From NCBI RefSeq assembly GCF_029227915.1, contig NC_079879.1, forward strand, positions 7,316,001 through 7,380,000: 64,000 nucleotides of DNA, read 5' to 3'. The notes beneath the pieces were generated by a model that worked only from the letters and a program-made list of their open reading frames with translations, did no database searches and had not been told where the DNA came from. This document shows, one piece after another, positions 1 to 12,383 of this stretch (the first letter of the stretch is position 1; every line of letters starts with the position of its first letter). The translations under genes and the position numbers were made by a program. Source of the stretch: Hydractinia symbiolongicarpus (Eukaryota > Cnidaria > Hydrozoa > Anthoathecata > Hydractiniidae).

Positions 1-122
1 AGCGTCTGGAACCAAAAATGTTTAATCCAAGGCTTAATTCTCACAGCTAATCAACTTTTTATAACATATACAAGAAAAAGGACCTGGGATCAAATTTGTT
101 CGTCACTAATTTAAAGCATTAC

Positions 123-3100
123 CTCTTCTTGGAAGATTTTATAATGGCGAGTTTCACCAAGAACATATGTTGAAATCACTTTTTTCTAAAGGTAAAAAAA
201 AGAAGACATCAAACCTAATTTAATAACAAAAGAAGTTCGCAATCTTTGATTTTAAAATTCGAAAAATGTGATTTGCGGCGACCTTATACCAAAACTTTTG
301 AGGTTCTTTTATATTGGTCAAACTCGTCCCCAGGGTTTTGCCTATTTGACAGGCCGGCCGGCGAAGAAAGCGCTAGCAGCTTTGGCAACAAATCCTGGGA
401 ACGAGGTATTATATTGGTACTTAACGAATTCCATCAGAGATCTTAATGTAAAGGGTTGAGGATTAGCTGGGGTAGTTATTATTTTGTTACGCACTCCTGC
501 GTGAGTTAAAAAGATTCTCTTATGCTGAAAAATTACCTCATCTGTGGCAGTCCGGATAACATACAGTCCAGGTTCACCTAACTTTAACAATAACCTAGAA
601 CATAATATTGTGTCATTAGAAATTTTGAACTCGAAAGAATTTGTTTACTAATTGAGAAAAAAACAACGTTTACTTGTTAGCTGCAGCTCGGTCCATACCC
701 CATTGATACACCGAGGGTGGAAGGTATTCGTCCTCTGATATATCGCCTTCCGTCTAAAAATAAAAGAGATCATGTCTAGCTTATCTCTTTGAGATAAGTA
801 TCCGTCCAAACAAAGTATTTCTTAAACAGCTAAATCATAGTACCTCTGGAACCACATATAAATCATCTGATTCTGCAGAATCGTGTTCACTTATATGAAG
901 GGTATCTCGTATGCTTGTCTGTACCTCACTAAAAATTGTATAATAATTATGCAATATATACATTGTGCAATATATTTGTTTTTATATATTTTGGATTAAA
1001 ATAGATAAAAGAAGGCATCTTCGTTATTACTGACAACGCAATGAGTAAGGTCTTCGGGTGCCCTCAACATGGGTGTCAATCCCCTTTTTCTATTGAGTTT
1101 GTGCTCAAACTTGCAGTCTAGAGCAACTGTCCTTCAGACTGAGATATACAGCCCTGGCAGTACAAGATGAAGCTTATAACATCGACTTTAAAAGGTTGAT
1201 CCTAAGCTTGGACATCATTTCAAAGGGCTAAATAACCTCTTTAGATTTTCCTTTTATTGCAAAAAATAAGTATTTGGAACAAAGAATCACATAACAGCTT
1301 GAGAACCAAGTTGATAGTTAGGACTTCTATGTTACATACCGTTCTTTGATGTCAAAACCAGGTGAACGCATTTCCACGTATGAAGAATCTGAACATAAGA
1401 AAAAGAGGATTTGTTAGGAAAAAATAAAAAATGTTGATGAATTCAAAGTTCTAGTTGAAAAAGAAATGTTATGCGGTTATTAAAGACGATTATTAGAGAT
1501 TCCCTACACAAAATTTGTCTGTAAGGGAGATATAAAAAGCTCACCTTCTTCGTCTATATAATTGTAAACCTGCTCTGCTCCTTCGACCGGTTTCCTAACA
1601 TCTGCGGGTGAGAGCTTTCTTCCGTTGGCACCAGCAAAATTGAAAATGTTTCCAGCAGTGTTGGAAGGAGAGACATCTGGACTTGAGATATAAGGTGAAA
1701 ACGGTTGACGATCCGTATTTGGTGCTACCTTTTCATGTTGCAGCACTTGCATGTGGTTTGTGTAAGTATATGAATTAGTCTCAAAGGAGGAGTGTCTGCG
1801 ATTAGTGCGTGGCGCTGGTATGTTTGGTTGAGGAGATATTGGGGGCGTCGCAGCAGGGCGTGACAAAATATGCAGTGTATCTTTAATTTTAATGTTAGGC
1901 GCCGATTGGCGTTGCTCTTGTTTTGGTCGTGGGGAGGGTGAGACCAAAGGTGCTTCTTCTATCCTAGGGATAGCGGAATGATTGCGTTGAAGTTGAAGGT
2001 GCTCTTTTGGTATATCTTGTACTGGCACAGAAGATCGCCGAGTAGGGTTTTGTGTTATGGTAGCGTACCCAGGTGAGAAGTAATGGCATGATGTTGGTGG
2101 GTATTCGATGCGAGGTCCTGTGTGGTAAACATTCTGCGTGTCGTTATTAGCAGTTACTTCTATTTTTGGTATTGATTTGCGTCGATCCATCTTCGGTGAA
2201 CTCTCCGGTGTCAAGTTTTTCTTCCCTGAGCCAAAAAAACTGGCTATTTTTGATTTTGTCGATTTTTTATGCCGAGCAGGAGACACAGCTGGACTTGAAT
2301 GTCGCCGTGGTATATCTAACTCGCTGTTATGATTTCGTTGTTCCATTGTTGTTAGACTTCGACCTCGGGTTCCCAGTTTCTTTTGTGTTTTTAAATCATG
2401 ACCACTAATTGGGGCATCACGTGTTTGTTTTTCTTCTTTATCTTTGCTCAAAACAAACGAATCACCATCTGGAGGAGTGCGGATTAAATTCGCGTGCCTT
2501 CGTTTCTCGACACTTAAAACTGTAATCCATTTCTTCAAAATAAAAAAAAGTTTAAAACTTTTACCAAGAATTAAAAAATCGATAAGCAAATACAGTTGGT
2601 GATTTTTATTGAGAAGCAAAGTAAACACGAAGAAGTCTGTTTGTGGAAAATATGATAACACATGTGTAAAACATTTAAACCTATTTCATACAGGTGAAGA
2701 AGAATACTCGTCACGGCAGCGCTTGATGCTCTACATATCTACACATCACCGTAAGTTCTCGGGTAACAGAGACCGTTCTGCACATGCGCAGTAAGAGCCA
2801 ATAAAATAAAGATTTGTGTTTGTATCTAGTCAATACGAGGTGAATGTTTACGGTGTAAATTGCATGAAAAGCAGGAAGCAGAACCAAATAAAGATTTGAA
2901 TATATTGTTTGTTTTAGTTACGCAATACACCAGTATCTTATTTGTTCGATCATCCAAGGGGACAAGTTCTTGACGGTGGTGCCTAGTTTGTATCGCCGAA
3001 GGTAACACAGTTGGACAGGCTCACGCGTGTAGGTTGCTATCGATTAACACATTAGTTTAGTTTATTTAAACAAAAGAAAAGCTGCTAGACGGTCGCACTG

Positions 3101-4919
3101 ATGTGTCACCGTACTAGTAAAGTTAACATTCTCTTTCAGCCGCACCTTTGGTCGCCATTTTATAACTGTTGCGTAATGACGTAATCTATGGGTGCCAAAA
3201 GCTCCAAAATTTTAAGCTTGACAGAGAATTTCTTTCTTTTTTTTTGAAAGAAGAGTTTTTTTGAAAGAAAAACAAGGAAATATAAATCAGCAAAAAAATT
3301 TTGATTAATGTTTAACCACGTGTTTCGACACCGCATTGTAAAGATTATCGTTTAAGGAAGTAATTAATTTGCCCAAACAATATTTTTTACTGGCCGCACG
3401 CACGTCATTAAAAACTACAGTCGCCCATGACTACTGTAAGAATTAATCCTAGCAATCCTGTTCTCCAAGAAGTTCACGCCGTTTTTTATAAGAATTCTTT
3501 CCTTAAGAATTATTAAGAGTATAAAGCTTTTGCAAACTAGGAATATTGTACGAATCATGCTAAACTTTAAATCTTGCCAGATCACATTTATTTCCAGGGC
3601 ATTTTACAGCTCCGTGATATGAGTTCTAGGTAAGAGAACGCACTAACGAGAAAGTCTGTGACGTCAGTTTATATTTCCACAGACCTGATTTTGAGCCAGA
3701 TATAATTAGTGTAATCAAGAATTTTTTATAAATCCACCTGTTTTGATGGGGGAAATTTTGTGTTTCTTTTCTATTATTACAATGAAATCTGCCAGAGCAT
3801 ATTTCCAGTTATTTTAAATCATTTCAGGACTCAAATGAAATTCCAATTGTTGGCCAATGAATTTACATTTATTTTTGAAGATCAAAGCGTCACGTTCGAC
3901 CTACAGCTTTCAATAATCCTTTTCAAAGTCTTACGTGTTCGCTAAAAAAAATAAGTAACTACGGCCATGGACGGCCCTAAGTATGTTAACAGTAGCCAGT
4001 ATTTTAACTACTAACCTGAAGTTCGCTTTGTGATTCAACTGAGAAATAATGTCTTCTTGCTTGATTCTCTTCAGTCGTTTCAAGATAAAATATTGAATCA
4101 GTATCTTCTTTCGAAGTTACACACTCTGAAAAACTAAAATATGGCAAAAAAAACCTTAAAACATTGAAAAGTCAGGAAAGGCAATTCAGAAATAGCTAAG
4201 TCTACGCTGAGCTGTGTATTACAATACATTGTCACTTTGCCAACCAATAAAATGCCGACACTAACCTTGTATTAACCAATGCAAAGGTTGTATTTGGTAC
4301 GGCACTTTTCAAATCATCAAAGATGTAAAATATTCCACTGTGCACAACACCATAATTTATGACACCTAGAAATAGTATTATCACACGTGTTGTAAATTTT
4401 GGTTGATACAAGAAACTAAAAATTTTTGTTGGAATTGGGATACACTCCCCATTGTTAAAATTACTACGATCTCATAATATCTAGTGATCTTGCATCAAAT
4501 TGGGACGTAAAATATCTATACCTATAAAAACATAAATATCTACTTTGATCTATTGGTTATTGAAAAAAAAAGGACTTTGCTCGTTTTCGTATCAAAGCTA
4601 TTAGAGGTAAAACCTCGAATTTTGATCAAGGAGCCCTGGGAACACAAATTGATTTCGCTAATAATTCACTGCTGCAAGACTAAAAGTAGCATCATTAAAA
4701 CACATTTTTGTTATGACGTCATTACTGAAAACAAGCGGTTTCAAATTATTTAGTGTAAGATCTGACACCAGCATTTAATGAACATTCCAACATGTTGTTG
4801 GTTAACCAATACATACCTGAACTGCTTGTGGCAGGCACGTCTCCGAGCGATTTTAAAACGCCGCTATAGGTAGCGTTTTGTAGCAAGAGTGAAGCAACAG
4901 TTAATGTGTAGTCAGTCAT
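123..4919 (-). CDS. PH-SH2 adaptor protein, 3BP2-like, copy D (3' end outside window)
   Basis: Multi-exon minus-strand gene with exons 4817-4919 (ATG at 4919), 4266-4365, 4016-4133, 1545-2532, 1340-1388, 844-928, 674-753, 537-594 and 123-185. All have GT-AG borders and the phases join into 548 codons. Residues about 15-118 form a PH domain (TYSGVLKSLG strand, then the helix tryptophan at W109). Residues about 120-480 are a long disordered Ser/Pro-rich linker with basic RRxS-type sites and tyrosine motifs YFSP, YVEM and YVVP. From about 485 an SH2 domain follows, with the phosphotyrosine-binding arginine in LYVIR (R522) and a RHYKIF strand. The last SH2 exon, present in the paralogs, is missing and must lie left of base 1. 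A 3' splice-like TTTTTCTAG sits 22 bp before the ATG. By family, a cytoplasmic signalling adaptor that binds phosphoinositides, SH3 domains and phosphotyrosine; this is inferred from architecture. Exon borders are predicted by eye. Confidence 0.85.
323..405. mobile_element. short MITE-like inverted-repeat element, copy 1
   Basis: An 83-bp element starts CTCGTCCCCAGGGTTT and ends with an imperfect reverse complement, AATCCTGGGAACGAG, around a GC-rich core. It lies in an intron of adaptor gene D, between the SH2 exons at 537-594 and 123-185. A second copy is at 8994-9108, and half-sites with the same CCTGGGGACGAG end occur near 6909. No coding capacity, so probably a non-autonomous DNA transposon remnant. 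Superfamily not assigned. Confidence 0.55.
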
Positions 4920-6492
4920 TTGGTATCTTGGTGGGATAAATCTAGAAAAATATTCAATTCTTTGTTTATACTTACTTATTTATTCAAATCTGAATTTCAT
5001 CTAGAGTAATGTAAGATTTCTACTATACGCGATGTTTTTTAATCAAAGTTTTGATATAAAACGAAAACAAAAGTATAGTTTTTTTCCTTGTATATCAAAA
5101 TTGGAAGTTCGAAACAAACAACAACAACAATTAACGAAGCAGACGAAAATCAATAAAGATTAACAAAAAATAAACAAAACAAAAAACGAGAACAAACAGA
5201 AAAAAACGAGTACGAGCGAAAAAAAAACGAGAACAAGCGAAAGAAAAAACGAAAACAAGCGAGAATGATTAAAACAACAAAAATCAAAGAAACGTCTATC
5301 AAGAAGCATTTTTTAACAACATTATTAACAATAACTTTACGAAAATTTTATAATCACAAAAAATTTCCTCAATTAAGCTTAACTTAAAACTCTCCAGGAA
5401 GTATGTATATTAACAGAATGTTGCGAATTCTTTTATTGTCTGGGGAAGCAAATTTCCTGTGGGCAAACTTGTAAATAAATAAGTAGACTAAATGGAGTAA
5501 AAATACCTTCAAGTATCAATATCTTCAACACTCCAGTAACATAAAATCATATAATAATTACACGCGCATGCGTAGCTGTACCTATTGCGCTCTCGATGTA
5601 AAGGTGCGAAAGAACATACCAACTCGCTGCCTTCCGTCACAGTATCACAAAAAACATTGTTTGCATATGATATAGATACATGAAAATTAATGGGCGATTT
5701 TATAAGTAATTATAATTAAAATTAGATTATCTTTAAGATGTTAATTATGGCCATTAAAATAAATTTGCTTTCGTTGCTAAATAGTTTCAAAATCATCGTC
5801 GTTGTGCTTTTTTTAGCTACTCGATTTTTCAGATTCCTGGCCATACTTGCTAAAAATAAACGAAAAAGAATAACTATTATTAAATATTGTGAGAGATCAT
5901 TCAAAATTCAAAACTAAAACAAAAATCACAGATTCAATTAGGTTTGAAATTGTCACAAATATCATTTACAATATGTTCCGTCTGTCAACTGTTACGCGAG
6001 AAAGGAAATATAAATTATCATCATAGTGTGGCGTCCACTATTTTTTTATGAAAACAACGAACTACTTTAAAAGAACTTGCATTTGTTTGAAATTACTGAT
6101 GTGATATGACCTTCGTCCCCAATGTGTTTATACATAACTATTCATATCTGATTGATGCGTAAAGGCCTGGAAAAGAGGTTGATGTAGTAAATCTACAAAT
6201 AACGATTTCAGATACATACTTTTTATCGTGTAGATTGCGTCCATCTTTATCTTTCTATTTTTCTTATTTTTTTCTAATGTGCTTTTCTTGGAACGTTTAC
6301 GTAAAAAAACATTTTAAAATTCTAGGCAAAATTTCTTTGTTATTGATTTAACAAATTAATTTTTTTTTTCTTTTGTTTAAACGGTTTTAAATATTTACAA
6401 AAGCAATTTTCCCGTTTCTTTCAATTCTTTAAAAATATTAACAGATCATCATTATAATATTGTCGTTTTAAGACTGATTTCAACCTTGCTCC
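4920..6492. other. non-coding stretch upstream of adaptor gene D
   Basis: No supported exon was found. The sequence is AT-rich with a low-complexity A-rich run around 5100-5290 made of degenerate repeats of AAACGAGAACAAGCGA type. The promoter of gene D should lie here, but no specific element could be identified. Confidence 0.5.
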
Positions 6493-6851
6493 CAGATAGA
6501 TAGATAGATAGATAGATTTGCATATTTTACATGGCTAGCCTCACAAATATCGAGGGGTATACCCTGTCTATTATTTCCAGGAGGGGCCATGGCGTAGATG
6601 GAGAGTCCTAGAGTATTTAATGCTCATTTTGAGCTACGCAGACCCAACTAAAGCCCGCGCTCTACTAGACAACTCCCGGCAACATCCAACGGCCCACACA
6701 GTGTGCCATTTTCCCAATTTCCCTCACATGGCTTGGGTTAACCCGGGGCTATGGTAACATTCACTCGCCCATGTTGAATCGCCGTCAAGAGGAATCGAAC
6801 CCCGGTCTCCCGCACAGAGTACGAGAGCTATAACCACTAATCTACGGCGCC
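6493..6851 (-). mobile_element. tRNA-derived SINE, family 1, copy 1
   Basis: Read on the minus strand, the element begins at 6851 with a tRNA-like head (GGCGCCGTAGATTAGTGG) containing an A-box-like segment. A perfect B-box, GGTTCGATTCC, follows about 50 bp on. A unique body ends in GACAGGGTATAC...GTAAAATATGCA and a TCTA microsatellite tail (6493-6518). A second copy is at 60266-60511 on the plus strand. Compared with that copy this one has an extra internal segment of about 100 bp. Internal pol III promoter boxes plus a simple-repeat tail are the hallmark of SINEs, which move using LINE proteins. Confidence 0.8.
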
Positions 6852-7177
6852 AGGACATTTGTCTTTTTGATAGCGGTCGCTCCGTAAAAACAGCTTAAAG
6901 GCCAAGAGACCCTGGGGACGAGGATGACTTTGAGCTCGTATCCAGATCTCTTTGCAGTTTATCTTAAGCAGGTCTAAGGACAGTACAGAGTGACCAATCG
7001 AAAAGTTTATAAGAATGTATAAATAATATTCACAAAACTACCCAACCTCGTCTCGGACAGTAAAGAACCGATATAAGAAATTAGATACATTTTGTTTACT
7101 ACCTTTAATTCAATTTACAGTTAGTATATAACCGAGAATTTTGATTAGCTAGCTAGCTATTGCGACAATTGAAATAA

Positions 7178-7310
7178 CTAGTCGTTAGCCCGTGGAAAAA
7201 TCCACGGGTTCGCCCGTCCTTCTTATACCGCATTGCGTGCGTCTCGCTACCTGCGCAGCTAAGCTACCATTTTGCGTGACAGACAGACGGACGGACAGAA
7301 TAAAATCACT
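7178..7310 (-). mobile_element. Helitron-like non-autonomous element, copy H1
   Basis: Read on the minus strand, the element ends in a perfect 7-bp-stem hairpin (CCCGTGG-ATTTT-TCCACGGG region), seven bases, then CTAG followed by T. The 5' part holds a CTGTCCGTCCGTCTGTCTGTC stretch. Closely similar to the copy at 41117-41255 and to the array at 31824-32451. A hairpin just before terminal CTRR and insertion 5' to a T are Helitron hallmarks. The 5' limit of this copy is approximate. Confidence 0.6.
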
Positions 7311-7879
7311 CTTAGAATCAACCATACGAATTTAGTGTAGGTGTGTGTGACCAATGTCGGCGATAGAAAACAGCAAGAAGCAGGATAATGCTGCTAGGAA
7401 TACGAATGAAAACTTTCTACTTCAGGCAGCTAGCTAAATCTTCTCAGGTCGTACCAGCGATACTTCTGCAAAACAAGAATTTATAAATTATGGTTACATT
7501 ATTTGAGATATCTTTAAAAGAAATTTTAGGGACTTTAACAATGACTACGCTTCTGGATCTTCCTGTTTAATACCATAATGCTGGTCCGCTTGACCTAGCT
7601 ATCGTATTCTCGAAATGAGTGCAAAGTATACTTGGCTATGGTTAAGCCGAAAGATAAACTACAGTGTATTGATAGCTAAAAATCTTAAAATAAATACATT
7701 GAAAGATTTGTACGTATCTTTAACTATAAAACAAAATATCCATTTATGAAATAAATTTCACAACACCAGATAAACGGTGTCATTTCATCGGTTGTAAATT
7801 TGAATCATTTGTTTTCAAGTTGAAAATTTAACAATAACTTATTCGGATTAATTCTGGCACAGCAGAAAAACTTTTTCCC

Positions 7880-7990
7880 CGCGTATTAATTTTAGCGTAT
7901 GGCAATGTGAATGTATTTTCCGCGTATTAATTTTCGCGTATAGCAATGTGAATGTATTTTTCGCGTATTAATTTTAGCGTATAGCAATAA
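7880..7990. repeat. 41-bp tandem repeat, about 2.7 copies
   Basis: GCGTATTAATTTT recurs at 7881, 7922 and 7963, a strict 41-bp period, each followed by GCGTATRGCAAT. No coding potential is seen. It lies in an otherwise featureless AT-rich stretch (about 7310-8990). Confidence 0.8.
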
Positions 7991-8993
7991 TTTCCAAGCT
8001 GAATATCACAATACAATAACGAACTCTTTTGTGCGAATGCGCAAAAATTAAAACGTGCAAAGGTTAGTACGAATAGGGTATTTCTGTTCTGTTTTGTGAA
8101 ACATTTTTTTTTTATTCCACACAAATAAAAGTCAGAAATTGCGGTCACATCGACCTAAAAAAACACCGTGGACTGGTGCTCCGTGGCTAAACGGACTACG
8201 ATATAAACTTGCTCTCTTTAATATCGTATTAGTTAAACAAACAATAGACATTCTATACATTTGGTTAGCACTGAATTCCTTAAAAAATTCAGTTCAGTGA
8301 GACATCGCCAATAAGTAGAAGCGATGGATTTGTTTGCGTTGATTAGGTCGGCCTTTCAACCATTACCTGCACACAACGGAAGATACCGTGCCCACACTTT
8401 ACGAATACTACTAGTCTAGAAAGAACTGTTTTATTCACTACATGAAGGAAGACGGAATATAACAGAAGTAACTGTTTAAACGATTTAAACTCATCTTTCT
8501 CTTCATAATTGTGACTCTCTCGTTTATTGAAGAAACGGGTTTTTTGTCAATATCTTTCCTATAATCAGATTAGTAGCCTAGTTAACTTACTTTCTTCGAG
8601 AATATCAAATTCAGTTTCTCTCAAACGAAAGCTTAGATTCAAACAAATGTCAGCGAATCCCTAAATTTCAAATCAACCTTTACCAAACCCTGAATCAACC
8701 CAATAAAAGCAAAGTCGGCGTGGTCACATCGTACCCTCTTAAATAAAACAAGAATTAATTATATTTGTTGGGGTAAAACAAAGGATGTTCCGGTGTTAAC
8801 GACGTGAGCAAAGAACAATAGAATTAACCATTAAAAAAACGCGGCAGTATTCTGAACCCAGCGTGATTAAATATTCCTTAAATATTCCAATTTCCTAGTG
8901 GAAAAGAAAAAATATGCTGGGTCTCCTACCTATCAGGCTAGCCAAGCTGGGTCTCCTCAGGCTAGCGAACTATTGATACACCTAGTGCCACCA

Positions 8994-9108
8994 ACCTCAT
9001 CCCAAGGGTTATTTGCCTTTTTGACATCAAGGCGGGAGGCAAAAAAAATCTTGTTTAGCCGTCAAGTAAGCGCCAGCAGCCCTTAGGCAACAAACCCTGG
9101 GGACGAGG
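8994..9108. mobile_element. short MITE-like inverted-repeat element, copy 2
   Basis: Second copy of the element at 323-405. It starts CCTCATCCCAAGGGTT and ends AACCCTGGGGACGAGG, with a core containing GACATCAAGGCGGGAGGC. The ends are imperfect inverted repeats. No gene is seen in the surrounding non-coding stretch (7310-10350). Confidence 0.55.
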
Positions 9109-10353
9109 ATGCTAGTGCCGCACGTTGGCTGTAGCATCAAAAGTAAACTGTGTTTGGGTTTTAATGCAGTAACATGGTTGATCAAATCAATAAAAAATGC
9201 GTGTTTTGAAGGAATATTTCAGCACTATGAACCCCTTTACAAACACATTACAAAATTGCAAATACTACAGTTTTAAAAAAACTATTTCTCTTCCCGCCAA
9301 AAAAAAAAGCCTAACGTTTTATTTCGCAACGGAACAAGAAAGAGCGGGTTGTATGAGACGACGTGCTCCATAAAAGCTCGTTTTCATTGGGCTGCATTTT
9401 CGCGCTATAGCGAAAGATTAAATGAATGGAAGCGACGATGTGAAAGAAAACAAGAAGCCCTGGGGGCTCTAAGAATTTCCGCGCACTACCAAAATATTTG
9501 ATGAAAACCTGCTAATTCGTTGTGTTATTGTGCCAAACATTCGAAGGGGTTTGGTGCATGAACTCATGAAGATAAAGCACACCAGTGACATTATATCTTA
9601 CAACAAACGCAAACAAAACGAAACGTGTCATAATAAACTCACATTTTAAAAGAAATTGCTAACAAAAAATACAGCCTATCATTCATGGTTGAAAGTCTTG
9701 CGATTGAAACGTTTATGGTCTTAAACGGCATTAGTTGACAAAAAATCAAAATTTTGATGTCACCATTATGTTCAGCATACTTTTTTTGTTAACTGTGCCA
9801 AATTTTGTCGAAATCAAATACCAATTTTGGCCAGAAGCGTCAATACTAGACTTCCCAGTAGTTAAGGAGCTTGGGTACGAAGTGTACATCTGTGACGGAC
9901 CAACGTGAAATCCCAGGGTCGATTTTTTCTCAAAAAATGCTCCGAAAGAAAAAAACGACGGTTTTAAAGAATTTCCTACGCCTTCGGGCGCGGAAATTCA
10001 ATTAAAACAAATATGGCTATTTTAAACTGCAAAAATTAGAAAATGTGAAACTGACAAAGAAAGCGCAGGAAAAACAAAATTTAAAAAAATATTATATTAT
10101 GATACAATATAATTAAAGAAAATACTTATAATCACTTCATCCGCCTCTTTGATTCACGGTAGAGGATTCGGAGTATCGTATGTACAAAAGGAGGCAGTGT
10201 GGGTTACGGGATAACCTAAAAAGCAAGACTTTCATCAGATGCACGAAACCTTTTTTAGGTAGTGTATTCCACATTTTCATTTTAGCGAGGATCGTAAATT
10301 AGCCAATTAAAACGTTTTATTTGATTTAGTTTAATTAGATTTATCACAAATCT

Positions 10354-11715
10354 TCTCAACTGCTCTCACAAAATTTGTGCCTAAAATCGGTGACAAATTC
10401 TTTAGAAATCCACTTTCCGGAGTAGGCGATGCAAAAACACATTTTGCGTCTCACACAGTTGATGTGCCAATATAAAATCCACCAGGAATAGCCATAGTAA
10501 GGTAATTCCCCTTAACGCACAACGGTGATTGGTTGTCTGTTGCCAAGACAACGTCGCAGTTCCCAATGTTACTAAAGGCAATAAAGGGCTCCCGTTAGGA
10601 GACAACCAAGTTTCTCTTCATATGTTAAGGTGGCGTTTTTCACAAAGGCATTTAGTCAGGACCATATCCAAGGTGCAATAGTAGATTTGTTTTGTTTTAT
10701 TCACATTTTCGTTCACCTTTTTTCCTACGTCCAGAATTTTTCTTCTGTTACCAACATCAAATGGTTGTAACGTTTGATTCCCAAAGGAAACATATGTTCA
10801 TCAATACATAGGGGAACTGCGTAGTTTGTTGACAAATTTGCGTAGATCAATGGGATATGAAAGTTCCCTGATTTTCTTCCTATATTCAGGATACGACGCT
10901 CCGGTAGTTTCAAGAATACAACTTGTCAGCACAAGAAGAGCACTATAAACGGTGACGTTTGTTTCCTTACAACAACTTATAAAACTTTTCCTCAGTTCTT
11001 CATCCACAGTAAATGGATAAAAATCATGACGGTTATTGTCTTCCAGACATACATCAGATGTATGTAAGATAATCCAAAGTCAACTGCAGATTTTATGAAC
11101 CAGTTTACAGGTTGCTGGGAAACTGGCAGAGTCATGTTCATAAAGATATCTTCCATTGATTTAACACAAGGTATAGGGCATGGCAACAAATCAATTTGCG
11201 AATGGTTTAAATGTGCATTACAGATGGCAGTGAATTGATTCGCAATGATGTCAAAACCACCCCTACCATCTATAACTGCATGACTGCATGTGAAAACCAG
11301 AACGTATTTATGTTGTTCGTCTTTAGACGCTACTTCCAACCATACAGCTTTTCACACTAACCCATTAAAACAATTTTCAAGTTCTTCGTTTATATAAGGA
11401 ACCCAGTCATTTATTTCGTTTATTCTTTCAAATCGAAGCGGAAACAACGATTCGGGTGATTCTTTAATTGTCTCGAAGAATAAGTCCTGGTTTTCATCGA
11501 CTTTTACTTTAGATTTCAGTAAATCATGACGACTGATAAGGTAAACTTTCTTTAACTATGTCTTGTGTTACTGGTTGGTTTGAATTAAAAATTGTCACAT
11601 TGATGAAACTGTTTAAAGAAGGAGAGCAGTTACTTCCAAGCTCTCCATAAGTTTCTGGAAGGGAGAGATATCTCCGCTCTCCTGTATATTGCGTCGATAC
11701 TGAAGGATTTACCAT
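10354..11715 (-). pseudogene. acyltransferase pseudogene (alcohol acetyltransferase / condensation-domain type), copy 1
   Basis: Minus-strand homology runs from MVNPSVSTQYTGERRYLSL at 11715 to CIAYSGKWISKEF near 10430, but in several frames with in-frame stops (for example the TGA just before VWLEVASKDE near 11345) and frameshifts. The catalytic HxxxDG motif is visible as HAVIDGRGGFD near 11260-11290. Then come a SYPIDLRKFV segment and a C-terminal FSNIGN segment near 10570. The plus-strand sequence at 18659-19627 shares these blocks in the same order. HxxxD acyltransferases transfer acyl groups from CoA to alcohols or amines; the substrate cannot be told. The gene looks dead. Some breaks could instead be short introns, but the stops argue for decay. 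Confidence 0.72.
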
Positions 11716-11847
11716 ATTTTAGAATCAATTATTTAAGTCTAAAAACATATAAATTGTGTCCAAAACGAACATGAATGGCAAATTAAATATAACAGAAGTT
11801 CTAAAAAGAATTAGTAAAGTAGAGATTTGTGGATTAAACTTTGCGGT

Positions 11848-11857
11848 TCAGAACTTT
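11848..11857. repeat. left target-site duplication of the Mutator-like element
   Basis: The 10-mer TCAGAACTTT lies directly before the left terminal repeat and is repeated exactly directly after the right end (16851-16860). Mutator-like elements usually duplicate 8-11 bp, and the perfect match points to a recent insertion. Confidence 0.9.
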
Positions 11858-11979
11858 GGCATATGAGAAAAGTGAGACCCGATACCCTATGTGATACCCG
11901 AGACCCGAGACCCTGATACCGATACCCGAGACCCGAGACCCAATACCCTGACACCGATACCCGAGACCCGATACCCTGA
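11858..11979 (+). repeat. left terminal inverted repeat of the MULE
   Basis: Starts GGCATATGAGAAAAGTGAGA and continues as reiterated CCCGAGA and CCCGATA units to CCCTGAT. Its reverse complement forms the other end of the element, with a different number of internal units. Confidence 0.9.
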
Positions 11980-12383
11980 TTATTTTTTTTTATTAATTTT
12001 TTTCGGCGATGTTTTATTTCAACAAAAATCTAATTTTTTCTCATTATTTTCTTGTTTTTTCAACCTAACATATCAGAGATGATATGTTAAGTTTATTCGA
12101 AGCAAGACGTACGTTCGATCGAATGAATAATTAATGAGGAAGTCCAGATTAAGCATGTGAAAGTGTCTGTTCGATGGATTGAATGGGAAAGGAAAAAGCA
12201 AAGAGTGAAGTTCGTGTGTTTAGTGAAGTAATAGTAATTTTAAAACGCGTTTTTATTATATTTTACATTCAATTACAACTACAATGGAATCAAGGTATGT
12301 TCTTTTTAAATATAAATTGTTTTTCGAGTAACAGAGGCTATGTAATCTCACCCAACAGTTACATTTTGAAAAAAGTGAACTTG

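Noticed and set aside
246-590. Overlapping small open frames on both strands near the left end
   Set aside because: They run across a MITE and the 537-594 SH2 exon; only the exon is supported by splice phase and homology.
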